Part shown: positions 52,881-61,781 of the stretch, in pieces
Position numbering within the stretch: the stretch's first letter is position 1
How the letters are laid out: the number at the start of each line of letters is the position of its first letter
DNA from: Rhodanobacteraceae bacterium
GTDB taxonomy: Bacteria > Pseudomonadota > Gammaproteobacteria > Xanthomonadales > SZUA-5
NCBI GenBank assembly: GCA_024234055.1
Contig: JACKOW010000014.1
Span: 52,923 to 116,922, forward strand
DNA: 64,000 bases
Reading direction: 5' to 3'
Notes under the pieces: generated by a model
Database searches by the model: none
What the model was told of the DNA's origin: nothing
Seen by the model: the letters and a program-made list of their open reading frames with translations, nothing else
Position numbers and translations under genes: made by a program

Positions 52881-53236
52881 GTCGGCCCTGCCGAGCAAGC
52901 TCGGCACTACAACAGCCTCGTACACCGGCACTCTGGTAGAGCGGAGCTCGCTCCGCTGCTGTGGCTGAGCTTGTGCTTTTCGCCTTGAGGGAAGAGCTGC
53001 AGATCCTGCCGAGCAAGCTCGGCACTACAGCAGCCTCGTACACCGGCACTCTGGTAGAGCGGAGCTCGCTGCGCTGCTCCGGCTGAGCTTGTGCTTTTCG
53101 CCTTGAAGGAAGAGCTGCAGATCCTGCCGAGCAAGCTCGGCACTAAAACAGCCTCGTACACCGACGCTCTGGTAGAGCGGAGCTCGCTCCGCTGCTTCTG
53201 CTGGGCTTTGCTCGCTTCCGCGCGCCTGTGGTGCCG
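52881..53236. repeat. R3 repeat pairs, three tandem copies (period 118)
   Basis: Copies begin at 52888, 53006 and 53124, spaced exactly 118 bases, each with CTGCCGAGCAAGCTCGGCAC, the linker AGCCTCGTACACCG and GTAGAGCGGAGCTCGCTCCG or a one-base variant. They fill the gap between the convergent outer-membrane protein and PIN-PhoH genes. No gene is present. Confidence 0.95.
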
Positions 53237-54634
53237 TTACAACACCTCCGACGCGAAATCGGCCAGGCGTGAGCGCTCGCCCCGGCGCAGGGTGATATGC
53301 GCGCTGTGCGGCCAATACTGGAAACGGTCCACCGCAAAGGTGAGGCCTGAGGTGGTTTCCGTCAGATAGGGCGTGTCGATCTGTTCGACATTGCCCAGGC
53401 ACACCATCTTGGTGCCTGGCCCGGCTCGGGTCAGCAAGGTCTTCATCTGCTTGGGAGTCAGATTCTGGGCCTCATCGACGATGACATAGCGCGACAGGAA
53501 CGTGCGTCCGCGCATGAAGCTCATCGAGCGCACCTTGATGCGGGAAGACAACAGATCATTGGTGGCCTGACGAGCCCAGTTGCTGGAATCCTGTGGGCTG
53601 GCCAGCACCTCCAGATTGTCGTTGAGTGCGCCCATCCACGGCGTCATCTTTTCTTCTTCGGTGCCGGGCAGGAAACCGATGTCTTCGCCTACCGGCACCG
53701 TCGCCCGGGTGACGATGATCTCCTTGTAGCGCTGCTGATCCATGGTCTGCGCCAGGCCGGCGGCAAGAGCCAGCAGCGTCTTGCCGGTGCCGGCGGTGCC
53801 GAGCAGGGTGACGAAATCGACTTCCGGATCCATCAGCACATTGAGGCCGAAGTTCTGCTCACGGTTGCGGGCGCTGATGCCCCAGACCCGATGTGGGTTG
53901 TTCTGGTAGTCATCGACGATCTGCAGCACCGCCTTGCCGCCCTCAACTCTGAGTACCCGCAGCGCCACCTGATTGTCGTCGCCGAAGTGCAGGAACTGGT
54001 TGGGATGCCAGCGCTCATCGCGCTTGAGCTTGACGCGGTAATAGGTGCGGCCGCGTTCAGACCACGATTCCAACTCCGGATGGCGACCCCAGAACTCTGG
54101 CTTGAGCAGGTCGACGCCGGTGTAGAGCAGCGCCAGATCGTCCAGCGCCCGATCGTTTTCATAATCCTCGGCAGAGATCCCGTGGATCTTGGCCTTGATC
54201 CGCAGATTGATGTCTTTGGTGACCAGGACCACCGGGGTGCGCGGATGATCTTCGCGCAATTGCAGCACCGCGTGCAGGATCTGGTTGTCCGGGATCACCG
54301 TGCCGAAACTATGGCCGTTGGCCTTGCTCGCGGTGGTCTGGAAGCGCAGGTGACCGCGCGGCTTGTGGCGTCCCAGATCAAGGCCGTCGGGACGCTTCAG
54401 GGCGATACCCTTGTCCAGCGTGTTGGCGCCGTTGGCTTCCAGCAGTTCATTGAGGAAGCGGCTGACCTGGCGCACATTGCGCGAGACTTCAGACGTGCCC
54501 TTCTTGGCGGCGTCCAGTTCCTCCAGCACCATCATGGGCAGATAGACGTCGTGCTCCTCGAAGCGGAACACGGCGCTGGGGTCGTGCATCAGTACATTGG
54601 TGTCCAGAACATAGATCCGCTTCTTCTGACTCAT
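53237..54634 (-). CDS. PIN-PhoH fusion protein (PhoH2/YlaK type)
   Basis: This 465-residue protein has an N-terminal PIN ribonuclease domain (KRIYVLDTNVLMHDPSAVFR, PMMVLEELDAAKKG) and a C-terminal PhoH ATPase domain with Walker A TLLGTAGTGKTLLALAAGLA and Walker B RYVIVDEAQNLTPKQMKTLL. PhoH2-type proteins are ATP-dependent RNA helicase/RNases; some are part of toxin-antitoxin units, but no small antitoxin gene is adjacent here. ATG 54634 precedes the PIN domain. An R3 array follows its stop codon. Confidence 0.93.
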   Translation of the reverse strand: MSQKKRIYVLDTNVLMHDPSAVFRFEEHDVYLPMMVLEELDAAKKGTSEVSRNVRQVSRFLNELLEANGANTLDKGIALKRPDGLDLGRHKPRGHLRFQTTASKANGHSFGTVIPDNQILHAVLQLREDHPRTPVVLVTKDINLRIKAKIHGISAEDYENDRALDDLALLYTGVDLLKPEFWGRHPELESWSERGRTYYRVKLKRDERWHPNQFLHFGDDNQVALRVLRVEGGKAVLQIVDDYQNNPHRVWGISARNREQNFGLNVLMDPEVDFVTLLGTAGTGKTLLALAAGLAQTMDQQRYKEIIVTRATVPVGEDIGFLPGTEEEKMTPWMGALNDNLEVLASPQDSSNWARQATNDLLSSRIKVRSMSFMRGRTFLSRYVIVDEAQNLTPKQMKTLLTRAGPGTKMVCLGNVEQIDTPYLTETTSGLTFAVDRFQYWPHSAHITLRRGERSRLADFASEVL

Positions 54635-54742
54635 TGGGTCTCCGGGCTCGGGCGCGATGTGCCCTCCGAGAATGCCCAAAAACAGCCAGCCGTGCGCGTG
54701 ACTCCAGACAGCCGGTCAGGTGTGAGAAATGCGGACAGGCTG

Positions 54743-55303
54743 CTAGCCCTTGATTGGTTCCAGAATGGCATCCAGATTGAGGGTGTCGCAGAACTCCAGG
54801 AAATCCTCGCGCAGGCTGGAGATATGGGCGGCCGCCGGTATGCCGATGGAAATCTGTGCGGAGAACATCTCGGCACCGGTCTGCGCAGCGCGATAGCGCG
54901 AAGAGCTCAGCGCCTCGACGGTGATGCCTCGTCGCGAGAAGAATTCAGCCAGCTGGTAAAGAATGCCGGGCCGGTCGGCAGCGATCACTTCCACCGTGTA
55001 CGGCAGGCTGCTGCCGGTCAGCTCGCGTGAACTGGTGCGACGCATGGTCAGCACCATCTGATCGTCACGCTGCACCTTGCCCAGCGCCGACTCGCACTTG
55101 GCAATGGCGTCCCAGGAACCCGAAGCCAGCAGCAACACCGATACTTCCTGGCCCAGCAGGGCCACGCGCGCCTCCAGCAGATTGCAGCCGGCATCCAGCA
55201 CGCGCTTGCCGATGAAGGTCAACAGCGCCACCGTATTGGGGGCGATGGCCGAGATCAGCAGATGATTCTCGGGGACGTTTGGGCGGGGATTGGGATCGGA
55301 CAC
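54743..55303 (-). CDS. gcvR: Glycine cleavage regulator GcvR-like, two ACT domains
   Basis: A 186-residue protein made of two ACT domains: NHLLISAIAPNTVALLTFIG, LLEARVALLGQEVSVLLLAS in the first and YTVEVIAADRPGILYQLAEF, ITVEALSSSRYRAAQTGAEM in the second. In E. coli GcvR binds GcvA and represses the glycine cleavage operon. The GTG at 55303 with GAAGAC upstream gives the normal length; a longer frame reaching 55432 would overlap the divergent dapA region. The gcvR-dapA divergence is common in this order. Confidence 0.85.
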   Translation of the reverse strand: MSDPNPRPNVPENHLLISAIAPNTVALLTFIGKRVLDAGCNLLEARVALLGQEVSVLLLASGSWDAIAKCESALGKVQRDDQMVLTMRRTSSRELTGSSLPYTVEVIAADRPGILYQLAEFFSRRGITVEALSSSRYRAAQTGAEMFSAQISIGIPAAAHISSLREDFLEFCDTLNLDAILEPIKG

Positions 55304-55434
55304 GGTCTTCAGCTGAAGGGGCGGAGGCGCGAGCTGCCCGAAGGGACGCCCGACTGAGCCCCACAGGATACTTGTCAGCTCGGAAATGCCGCAAGTAAGA
55401 TCGGGGGTCAGCTTGATCATGGACTCCAGCATTC

Positions 55435-56334
55435 GTGCACATACAGGGCAGCATCCCGGCGTTGGTGACCCCGTTTCAGCGCAATGGCGCTCTCGATCTG
55501 CTGGCTTTCGAGGCTCTGGTTGATTGGCAGCTGGAGCAGGGCAGTCATGGTCTGGTGATCGGCGGATCGACCGGTGAATCCGGGGCGCTGGAGGAATCCG
55601 AACTGGCGGCGCTGTTGCAGATCGGCGTGTCCCGCGCTGCCGGCCGGGTGCCGGTGATTGCCGGAGCCGGTGGCGCCTCGACGGCCAGGGCTGTGCGCCT
55701 GGCGCAGCTGGCGCGAGGCATTGGTGCCGATGCGGTTCTGGCGGTCACTCCCTATTACTCGCGGCCGACGCAGGCGGGCCTGCTGGCGCATTTCCAGCAA
55801 CTGGCCGAGGCCGGCGGGCTGCCTGTCATTCTCTACAACGTGCCGGCGCGCACCGGTGTCGATCTGCAGCCGGAAACAGTGGCGCGGCTGGCGGCGCATC
55901 CTCGGATCATCGGCGTCAAGGAAGCCTTGCCCGATCCGGCGCGCATGCAGGCGCTGCTGGGCTTGCGTCAGCCGGGCTTTGCGGTGCTGAGTGGTGACGA
56001 CTCCACAGCCTTGCGGGCATTTTCCGCGGGTGCCGATGGTCTGATCTCGGTGGTCGCCAACTGCGTACCTGCAGCCTGCGCTGAACTGTACCGTAGCGCC
56101 CGGGCCGGCAACATGCAGGCAGCGAGGGAAATCGACGCTATGCTTGCACCCCTGTACGCCGCCGCCGGGCTGGAGCCGAACCCGACGCCGGTCAAGGCCG
56201 GGCTGGCCATGATGCGGCGCATGCAGGATGTACTCAGGCTGCCGCTGTTACCCTTGTCGCCTGAGCATCGTCCGGCGCTAGGCGCGGCATTGCGGCACGC
56301 TGGCGTGGTTCTGGATACCGCACTGGCAGCATGA
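55435..56334 (+). CDS. dapA: 4-hydroxy-tetrahydrodipicolinate synthase
   Basis: This 299-residue class I aldolase condenses pyruvate and aspartate semialdehyde for lysine and diaminopimelate synthesis. GSIPALVTPFQRNGALDLLA, VIGGSTGESGALEESE, VTPYYSRPTQAGLLAHFQQL, LYNVPARTGVDLQPETV and the Schiff-base Lys in RIIGVKEALPDP are present. The start codon is GTG 55435. Its stop is close to the bamC start, as in E. coli, so the two are probably cotranscribed. Confidence 0.95.
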   Translation: MHIQGSIPALVTPFQRNGALDLLAFEALVDWQLEQGSHGLVIGGSTGESGALEESELAALLQIGVSRAAGRVPVIAGAGGASTARAVRLAQLARGIGADAVLAVTPYYSRPTQAGLLAHFQQLAEAGGLPVILYNVPARTGVDLQPETVARLAAHPRIIGVKEALPDPARMQALLGLRQPGFAVLSGDDSTALRAFSAGADGLISVVANCVPAACAELYRSARAGNMQAAREIDAMLAPLYAAAGLEPNPTPVKAGLAMMRRMQDVLRLPLLPLSPEHRPALGAALRHAGVVLDTALAA

Positions 56335-56384
56335 GCCTGGTCCGGCAAACGCCGCGATCAAACACAACAGGAACGGATGACCGA

Positions 56385-56978
56385 ATGTCTCGAGCGCGCT
56401 GGACCAGTCACGGAAAACTGCTGCTGATGGTGGCCCTGGCTCTGCAGGTGGGTTGTAGCTGGGTGGATCGGCAGATCATCTATGAAGATGCCAAGGAGAC
56501 TCCGCCGCTGAAGGTGCCCGGCGATCTGATCGCTCCGGCGCCGAATCCGGCGCTCCAGGTTCCCGCCGTTCAAGGTGTGGCCAGCAATGTGGACACCGCA
56601 CCGCCGACGCTCGGCAACACCGTGGCGGTGGCTCGCAGCGGCTTTCCGCGCGCCGCCAATGCCGTGCTGCCCTTGGCCGATGCCACCGACAGCGCTTTCC
56701 GGCGCGTCGGCATCGCTCTGGAACGCAGCCAGTGCTGCAAGGTACTGGCGAAGAACCCGGAAGGACTGACTTACGATGTTGAACTGGCGTCGCCGCCGCC
56801 TCGACCGGGCCTGTTCAAGCGCATGTTCGGCGCCGAGGCGCCCTCGGCGAGAATGATCGTGCAGGTGGCGCAGGCCGACGCGGGTTCCATCGTGACCGTC
56901 GTGGATGCCTCCGGGGCTACCCGGAAAGACGATCCTGCCATGACCGTGCTGGGTGCCGTTGAAGCACGTCTGCGTTGA
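56385..56978 (+). CDS. bamC: BamC-like outer-membrane lipoprotein
   Basis: A 197-residue lipoprotein (lipobox LALQVGCSW) with a disordered N-terminal stretch (DAKETPPLKVPGDLIAPAPN), the region that holds BamD in E. coli BamC, followed by one helix-grip domain (SAFRRVGIALERSQCCKVLA, GLTYDVELASPPPRPGLFKR). It is much shorter than the 344-residue E. coli protein and has only one of the two domains. Position directly after dapA supports the call. It should be an accessory lipoprotein of the BAM complex. Confidence 0.85.
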   Translation: MSRARWTSHGKLLLMVALALQVGCSWVDRQIIYEDAKETPPLKVPGDLIAPAPNPALQVPAVQGVASNVDTAPPTLGNTVAVARSGFPRAANAVLPLADATDSAFRRVGIALERSQCCKVLAKNPEGLTYDVELASPPPRPGLFKRMFGAEAPSARMIVQVAQADAGSIVTVVDASGATRKDDPAMTVLGAVEARLR

Positions 56979-57003
56979 GATCTGCGGCCGGAAAGCCGGG
57001 CTT

Positions 57004-57327
57004 TCAGCGCTCCAGCAGGCGCAGCTTGTCCGGTTTTCCGTCCCATTCCTTGGCGTCGGGCGGAGGCGCTTTCTGGGTGGTGATGGTCGGCCATCCGGCC
57101 GCCAGTTCACGATTCAGCGCGATGAAGTGTTCCTGGCCTGCCGGCACATCATCTTCGGGGAAGATGGCGTTGGCAGGACATTCGGGCTCGCACAGGGTGC
57201 AGTCGATGCACTCGTCCGGATCGATGGCCAGGAAGTTCGGGCCTTCATGAAAGCAATCCACCGGACAGACTTCGACACAGTCGGTGTACTTGCACTTGAT
57301 GCAGTTTTCGATGACAACAAAGGGCAT
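57004..57327 (-). CDS. fdxA: 7Fe-8S ferredoxin
   Basis: A 107-residue ferredoxin with two cluster motifs: ENCIKCKYTDCVEVCPVDCF and ECIDCTLCEPECPANAIFPE, giving one 3Fe-4S and one 4Fe-4S cluster, and the typical C-terminal extension to KEWDGKPDKLRLLER. FdxA is a low-potential electron carrier. Its ATG lies only 20 bases after the 3' end of a tRNA-Glu gene on the same strand and has no clear ribosome-binding site, so cotranscription followed by tRNA processing is likely. Confidence 0.95.
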   Translation of the reverse strand: MPFVVIENCIKCKYTDCVEVCPVDCFHEGPNFLAIDPDECIDCTLCEPECPANAIFPEDDVPAGQEHFIALNRELAAGWPTITTQKAPPPDAKEWDGKPDKLRLLER

Positions 57328-57347
57328 TGGGGGGCAAGTACCGAAAT

Positions 57348-57422
57348 TGGCGCTCCCTACGAGAATCGAACTCGTGTTTTAGCCTTGAGAGGGCCACGTC
57401 CTGACCGCTAGACGAAGGGAGC
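57348..57422 (-). tRNA. tRNA-Glu (anticodon CTC)
   Basis: The minus strand folds into a full cloverleaf: acceptor GCTCCCT/AGGGAGC, a D arm around TCTAGCGGTCAGGAC, an anticodon arm TGGCC-CTCTCAA-GGCTA with anticodon CTC, and a T arm with GTTCGATTC. The discriminator G is followed by an encoded CCA. The sequence matches bacterial glutamate tRNA. Confidence 0.95.
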
Positions 57423-57438
57423 TTTGCTGAGCTCTGCA

Positions 57439-57467
57439 ATAATAGCGGTGGTGAAGGCGCGCCACAA
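57439..57467 (-). promoter_or_regulatory. Promoter of tRNA-Glu (and probably fdxA)
   Basis: On the minus strand TTGTGG (57462-57467) and TATTAT (57439-57444) are separated by exactly 17 bases. The predicted start is about 10 bases before the mature tRNA 5' end, a typical distance for a tRNA promoter. Confidence 0.75.
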
Positions 57468-57516
57468 CCAGCAGCGGGACGAAGTGCCCGCAAACTTCTG
57501 ACTACATGGATAGTAG

Positions 57517-58878
57517 ATGATCGACATGGACAGACATTCCGAGCATCAGCCGCTGGTGCTTGAGCGGCCACAGCACATCATTTCGCGCAAGCGGATCAGC
57601 TCGGCCGCGGTGCGTGTGCTCTATGGTTTGCGTGAGGCCGGTTTCCAGGCCCATCTGGTAGGCGGCGCGGTGCGGGATCTGCTGCTCGGCGGCGATCCCA
57701 AGGACTACGATGTCGCCACCGACGCTCATCCCGAAGAAATCCGCAAGGTGTTCCGCACCTGCAGGCTGATCGGCCGTCGTTTCGTCATCGCCCACGTGCG
57801 CTTCGGTAACGAAATCATTGAAGTCACCACCTTCCGTGGTGGCGGCGTCGAGGGCGAGGATCACCCCGAGCGCGAAGTCGAGGCGGAAGGCCTGGTCTTG
57901 CGCGACAACGTCTTCGGTACGCTGGAAGAAGATGCCCGGCGCCGCGATTTCACCGTCAACGCGCTCTATTACAGTATCGACGACTTCGCCGTGCGTGATT
58001 TCGTCGGCGGTCTGCAGGATCTGGACAAGCGTCAGCTGCGGCTGATCGGCGATCCAGAGCAACGCTATCGCGAGGATCCGGTGCGCATGCTGCGGGCTGC
58101 GCGCCTCGCCGCCAAGCTCGGTTTCACGCTGGAGCGCGGCACCGAGGAGCCGATCGGTCGCCTCGCCAACCTGCTCGATGGCATTCCGCCAGCACGACTG
58201 TTCGACGATCTGCAGAAGCTGTTCCTCTATGGTCATGCCGAAAAGAGCTATGAGCAGCTGCTCAGACTGCGCCTGTTCGAGCATCTGTTTCCCTCGGTCA
58301 GCATCAACAGCGATACCGGCCAGCCCTATGCTGGCGCCCTGATCCGGGCGGCGCTGCGCAGTACCGATCTGCGGGTGGCCGCGGACAAGCCGATCACGCC
58401 AGCCTTCCTGTTTGCAGCCTTCCTGTGGGAGCCCTTCCAGATGGCCTGCGCCGGTATCGACATCCACGCCGAGGGTGCGATGGCCGATGCCGCAGAGATC
58501 GTGTTTCAGGACGCCATGGAGCGGGTTGCGCTGCCGCGCCGGTTTTCGATCGTCACCCGCGAAATCTGGGAGCTGCAACCCCGACTGGAAACCAATTCGC
58601 CCAGCCGTGCGCGCCGGCTGATGCGTCATCCGCGTTTCCGTGCAGCCTTCGACTTCATGGTTTTGCGCGCCCAGGTCGATCCGCTGCTGCGGCCGATTGC
58701 CGAGCGCTGGGAGAAGGCTCAGACCTGCGGCGAGAATGAATTTGATGCCCTGTTCCGGGCCGCACCTGCCGTGAAGGCGGGTCCCGCCTCGCTGCCATCC
58801 GAAGAGGAGCCGCCCGCCAAGCGTCGCCGTCGGCGCCGTCGTCGGGCGCCGGGTGCGCCGGCAGCGCCCGCCGAGTAA
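57517..58878 (+). CDS. pcnB: Poly(A) polymerase
   Basis: This 453-residue nucleotidyltransferase adds 3' A-tails to RNA and marks it for decay. HLVGGAVRDLLLGGDPKDYD with the GG and DxD motifs (VATDA), RFVIAHVRFGNEIIEVTTFR, RRRDFTVNALYYSIDDFAVR and DPVRMLRAARLAAKLGFTLE are diagnostic for PcnB. The C terminus is a basic stretch (KRRRRRRRRAPGAPAAPAE), as in E. coli. ATG 57517 is used; the in-frame ATG at 57526 is an alternative. It starts a folK-panB unit. Confidence 0.95.
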   Translation: MIDMDRHSEHQPLVLERPQHIISRKRISSAAVRVLYGLREAGFQAHLVGGAVRDLLLGGDPKDYDVATDAHPEEIRKVFRTCRLIGRRFVIAHVRFGNEIIEVTTFRGGGVEGEDHPEREVEAEGLVLRDNVFGTLEEDARRRDFTVNALYYSIDDFAVRDFVGGLQDLDKRQLRLIGDPEQRYREDPVRMLRAARLAAKLGFTLERGTEEPIGRLANLLDGIPPARLFDDLQKLFLYGHAEKSYEQLLRLRLFEHLFPSVSINSDTGQPYAGALIRAALRSTDLRVAADKPITPAFLFAAFLWEPFQMACAGIDIHAEGAMADAAEIVFQDAMERVALPRRFSIVTREIWELQPRLETNSPSRARRLMRHPRFRAAFDFMVLRAQVDPLLRPIAERWEKAQTCGENEFDALFRAAPAVKAGPASLPSEEEPPAKRRRRRRRRAPGAPAAPAE

Positions 58879-58880
58879 CG

Positions 58881-59387
58881 ATGGCAGAGCGCGCGTACAT
58901 TGGCCTCGGCAGCAATCTGGATCGGCCGGAACAGCAGATCGCCCGTGCCGTCAGCGCGCTGCAGCAGTTGCCGGGCAGTCGCTGGATAGCGGTCTCGCCC
59001 CTGTATGGCTCCTTGCCCTGGGGCGATCCGGATCAGGCCAACTACGTCAATGCGGTGGCCGCGATCGACACCTCGCTGTCGCCACGGCAACTGCTGCTGG
59101 CCATGCTCGAGATCGAACAGGCGCAGGGGCGCGATCGGAGCAGCGGCCGCCGCAACGGCCCGCGCACCCTGGATCTGGATCTGCTGCTGTACGGGTCGGC
59201 GAGCATCGACGAGCCCGATCTGCAACTGCCGCATCCGCGCCTGCAGGATCGCGCCTTTGTGCTGTTGCCGCTGGCGGATCTGTCACCAGAACTGATCCTG
59301 CCGGGATCTGTTCCGCTGCGGTCGCTGCTGAGCCCGGAATTCGCTAGCCTGTGCTGGCGCCTGCCAGCGACCTGCGCCCCGAACTAG
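58881..59387 (+). CDS. folK: 2-amino-4-hydroxy-6-hydroxymethyldihydropteridine diphosphokinase
   Basis: This 168-residue folate enzyme has the HPPK signature: AYIGLGSNLDRPEQQIARAV, SPLYGSLPWGDPDQANYVNA, IEQAQGRDRSSGRRNGPRTL and DLDLLLYGSASIDEPDLQLP, then HPRLQDRAFVLLPLADL. It transfers diphosphate from ATP to the pterin. It starts two bases after the pcnB stop codon, so it is in the same transcript. Confidence 0.95.
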   Translation: MAERAYIGLGSNLDRPEQQIARAVSALQQLPGSRWIAVSPLYGSLPWGDPDQANYVNAVAAIDTSLSPRQLLLAMLEIEQAQGRDRSSGRRNGPRTLDLDLLLYGSASIDEPDLQLPHPRLQDRAFVLLPLADLSPELILPGSVPLRSLLSPEFASLCWRLPATCAPN

Positions 59388-59402
59388 ACCGCCCGGAGAT
59401 TC

Positions 59403-60230
59403 ATGTACGCCTCTGCTGCCTCTGTGCCTGCGCAACGCCCGGTGAGTGTTCCCGGTCTGCGCAAGATGAAACAGGAAGGACAGGTGATCACCGCCCTGAC
59501 CGCCTACGACGCCAGCTTCGCCCATGTGCTCGACGCCGCCGGCATCGATGTGGTGCTGGTCGGCGACTCGCTCGGCATGGTCATCCAGGGTCACGCCACC
59601 ACCTTGCCGACACAGGTCGACGACATCGTCTATCACTGCGCCGCGGTGCGTCGCGGTCTCAGCCGCGCCCTGCTGATGGCCGATCTGCCTTTCCTCAGCT
59701 ATGCCACGCCGGAACGGGCGCTGGTCAATGCCCAGCGCATGCTGGTCGATGCGGGCGCCGCCATGGTCAAGCTCGAAGGCGGTCAGGATTGTGTGCTGGA
59801 GGTCATCCGCTTCCTGACGATGCGCGAAGTGCCCGTCTGCGCTCATCTGGGGCTGACCCCGCAGTCGGTCCTGCGCATGGGCGGTTTCCGCGTGCAGGGT
59901 CGCGAGGAGGCAGCCCAGCGGATCATGCTTGAGCAGGCGCATGCCGTGGTCGAAGCCGGCGCCGAGGCGCTGGTGCTCGAATGCGTGCCGGCCAGTCTTG
60001 CCCGCGACATCACCCAGGCCATTCCGATTCCGACCATTGGCATCGGTGCCGGTGTCGATACCGACGGCCAGATCCTGGTCAGCTACGATGCGCTCGGCAT
60101 CACCCCGGGCAAGCGAGTGCGCTTCACCAAGGATTTTCTGATCGAAACCGGGAGCGTCCAAGGTGCAGTCGAACGCTACATCGAAGACGTCCGCGCCCGG
60201 CGCTTTCCGACGCCGGAGCATAGCTTCTGA
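59403..60230 (+). CDS. panB: Ketopantoate hydroxymethyltransferase
   Basis: A 275-residue TIM-barrel enzyme of pantothenate synthesis. ITALTAYDASFAHVLDAAGI, VLVGDSLGMVIQGHATTLPT, MVKLEGGQDCVLEVIRFLTM and AHLGLTPQSVLRMGGFRVQG, with the catalytic Glu region ALVLECVPASLARDITQAIP, are characteristic. GGAGATTC upstream is a good ribosome-binding site for ATG 59403. It is followed by 564 bases of repeats before panC, where these genes are normally adjacent. Confidence 0.96.
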   Translation: MYASAASVPAQRPVSVPGLRKMKQEGQVITALTAYDASFAHVLDAAGIDVVLVGDSLGMVIQGHATTLPTQVDDIVYHCAAVRRGLSRALLMADLPFLSYATPERALVNAQRMLVDAGAAMVKLEGGQDCVLEVIRFLTMREVPVCAHLGLTPQSVLRMGGFRVQGREEAAQRIMLEQAHAVVEAGAEALVLECVPASLARDITQAIPIPTIGIGAGVDTDGQILVSYDALGITPGKRVRFTKDFLIETGSVQGAVERYIEDVRARRFPTPEHSF

Positions 60231-60794
60231 GCCCTGGATTGCTTCGCTACGCTCTCCATGAACCCATATCGTAAGTTGTTGATTTGAAGTCCGCATGAGC
60301 ACAGCGTCAGCTTCGTCCACCCGTAGGAGGGCCCTTGCGGCGCGACCACCGCTGCGGACGTGCGGCTTGCTGGTCGCGACGCGAGGTCGCTCCTACGGGC
60401 AACTTGCGGTTCATGGCGCTCCATGAACCCATATCGTAAGTTGTTGATGCGTCATTGCGAGGAGCGCAGCGACGAAGCAATCCAGGGTAGCGCCGCACAT
60501 CCCTGGATTGCTTCCCCCGGATCAAGTCCGGGGTCGCAATGACGCCGGGGGTTCATGGCTCGCAGGCAGTGTTGGGCCGAAACAGGTGACTCTCCACGAG
60601 CCCATATCGCAAGTTGTTGATTTGCTGTTGTAGGTCACGTTGCTCGCGTAGCGAGCTACGTGACGCAATTCGATGTCACGTAGTCCGCTGACGCGGACAA
60701 CATGACCTACGACACCGGGTTCATGGCCCGTGTGCAGTTTCTCGCCGAAACAGGTGGCTCGCAATGACACATCCACAATCTTGGAGTAGCAGGA
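60231..60794. repeat. Repeat block between panB and panC: R5, R1, R5, R6, R2, R6
   Basis: The gap holds part of an R5 composite right after the panB stop (60235-60290), an R1 pair at 60325-60399 (GTAGGAGGGCCCTTGCGGCG ... GAGGTCGCTCCTAC), a complete R5 composite at 60450-60545, an R6 unit at 60548-60592, two R2 palindromes (60630-60712; GTAGGTCACGTTGCTCGCGT) and another R6 unit (60718-60770). The segment 60590-60770 is a near-identical inverted copy of 1178-1370. No gene is supported. Confidence 0.9.
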
Positions 60795-61640
60795 ATGCAT
60801 CGATTCAATGAGCCCGCGCCCATGCGCGAAGAGCTGCGTGAGTGGCGGATTGCGCGCCTGCGCATTGCCTTCGTGCCCACCATGGGCAATCTGCATGCGG
60901 GGCATATCTCGCTGATCGATCGGGCGCGTGAGCTGGCGGATCGGGTGGTGGCCAGTGTGTTCGTCAATCCCACCCAGTTTGGTCCATCCGAGGATTACGC
61001 GGCCTATCCGCGCACGCTGGAGCGCGATGCCGAGTTCCTCAAGGCGGCGGGCACCGATGTGCTGTTCACCCCGACCATTGAATCGATCTATCCCTTCGGC
61101 GAGACCGAGGCCTGGGTCGATGTGCCCAGTCTGTCCGGAATCCTCTGCGGGGCGGTGCGCCCTGGACATTTCCGCGGCGTTGCTACTGTGGTGGCGCGCT
61201 TGTTCAATCACGTGGCCCCCGATGTCGCGGTCTTCGGCGAAAAGGACTACCAGCAATTGCTGCTGATCCGACGCATGAGCGCTGATCTGGGTTTCCCGAT
61301 CGAAATTGTCGGAGCGCCGACGGCCCGCGACGCCGATGGTCTGGCCTTGAGTTCGCGCAATCAGTATCTGAGCGCAGATGAACGCCTGCAGGCCGGCGCC
61401 ATCTATCGCGCCTTGCAGCGAGTAGCTGCGGGCGTCCAGGCCGGTGATGAGGTGGACCGGCTCACGGCGGCCGCCCGAGCCGATCTGGTTGAGCAGGGAT
61501 TCCGGCCCGATTATCTGGAAGTGCGATCCGCCGAATCGCTGCAGCTGCCAGCGCCGGGGGAGCGGGAACTGGTAGTCCTGGCGGCCGCCTGGCTGGGTCG
61601 GGCGCGGCTGATCGACAACCTGCGTTTCACAAGATCCTGA
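60795..61640 (+). CDS. panC: Pantothenate synthetase
   Basis: A 281-residue ligase that joins pantoate and beta-alanine. It has the HxGH motif in FVPTMGNLHAGHISLIDRAR, FVNPTQFGPSEDYAAYPRTL, VFGEKDYQQLLLIRRMSADL and the KMSKS-like ALSSRNQYLS. GGAG seven bases upstream supports ATG 60795. The panD gene that supplies beta-alanine, usually next in this gene order, is not between panC and pgi. Confidence 0.96.
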   Translation: MHRFNEPAPMREELREWRIARLRIAFVPTMGNLHAGHISLIDRARELADRVVASVFVNPTQFGPSEDYAAYPRTLERDAEFLKAAGTDVLFTPTIESIYPFGETEAWVDVPSLSGILCGAVRPGHFRGVATVVARLFNHVAPDVAVFGEKDYQQLLLIRRMSADLGFPIEIVGAPTARDADGLALSSRNQYLSADERLQAGAIYRALQRVAAGVQAGDEVDRLTAAARADLVEQGFRPDYLEVRSAESLQLPAPGERELVVLAAAWLGRARLIDNLRFTRS

Positions 61641-61644
61641 TCGA

Positions 61645-61714
61645 GGTTGCAAAAAACTGAACAATCCGCGGCGCTGTATGGATTTCCGCAACATGCTGTG
61701 GTACTTTTGCAACC
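61645..61714. other. Ten-base inverted repeat in the panC-pgi spacer
   Basis: GGTTGCAAAA (61645-61654) and TTTTGCAACC (61705-61714) are perfect inverted copies enclosing 50 bases. Together with the terminator at 61782-61813 the spacer could be a small RNA or a structured leader. No gene is present. Confidence 0.5.
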
Positions 61715-61781
61715 ACTCTGGTAGCGAAGCAACACGCAGCTAGAGCACGCAGGGCGCGTTGAGGTAATCGTCACTCCGATT

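Noticed and set aside
52888..53215. Regular direct repeats resembling a CRISPR array
   Set aside because: The 118-base period covers the whole unit with no unique spacers, and no cas genes are present; it is an R3 tandem array.
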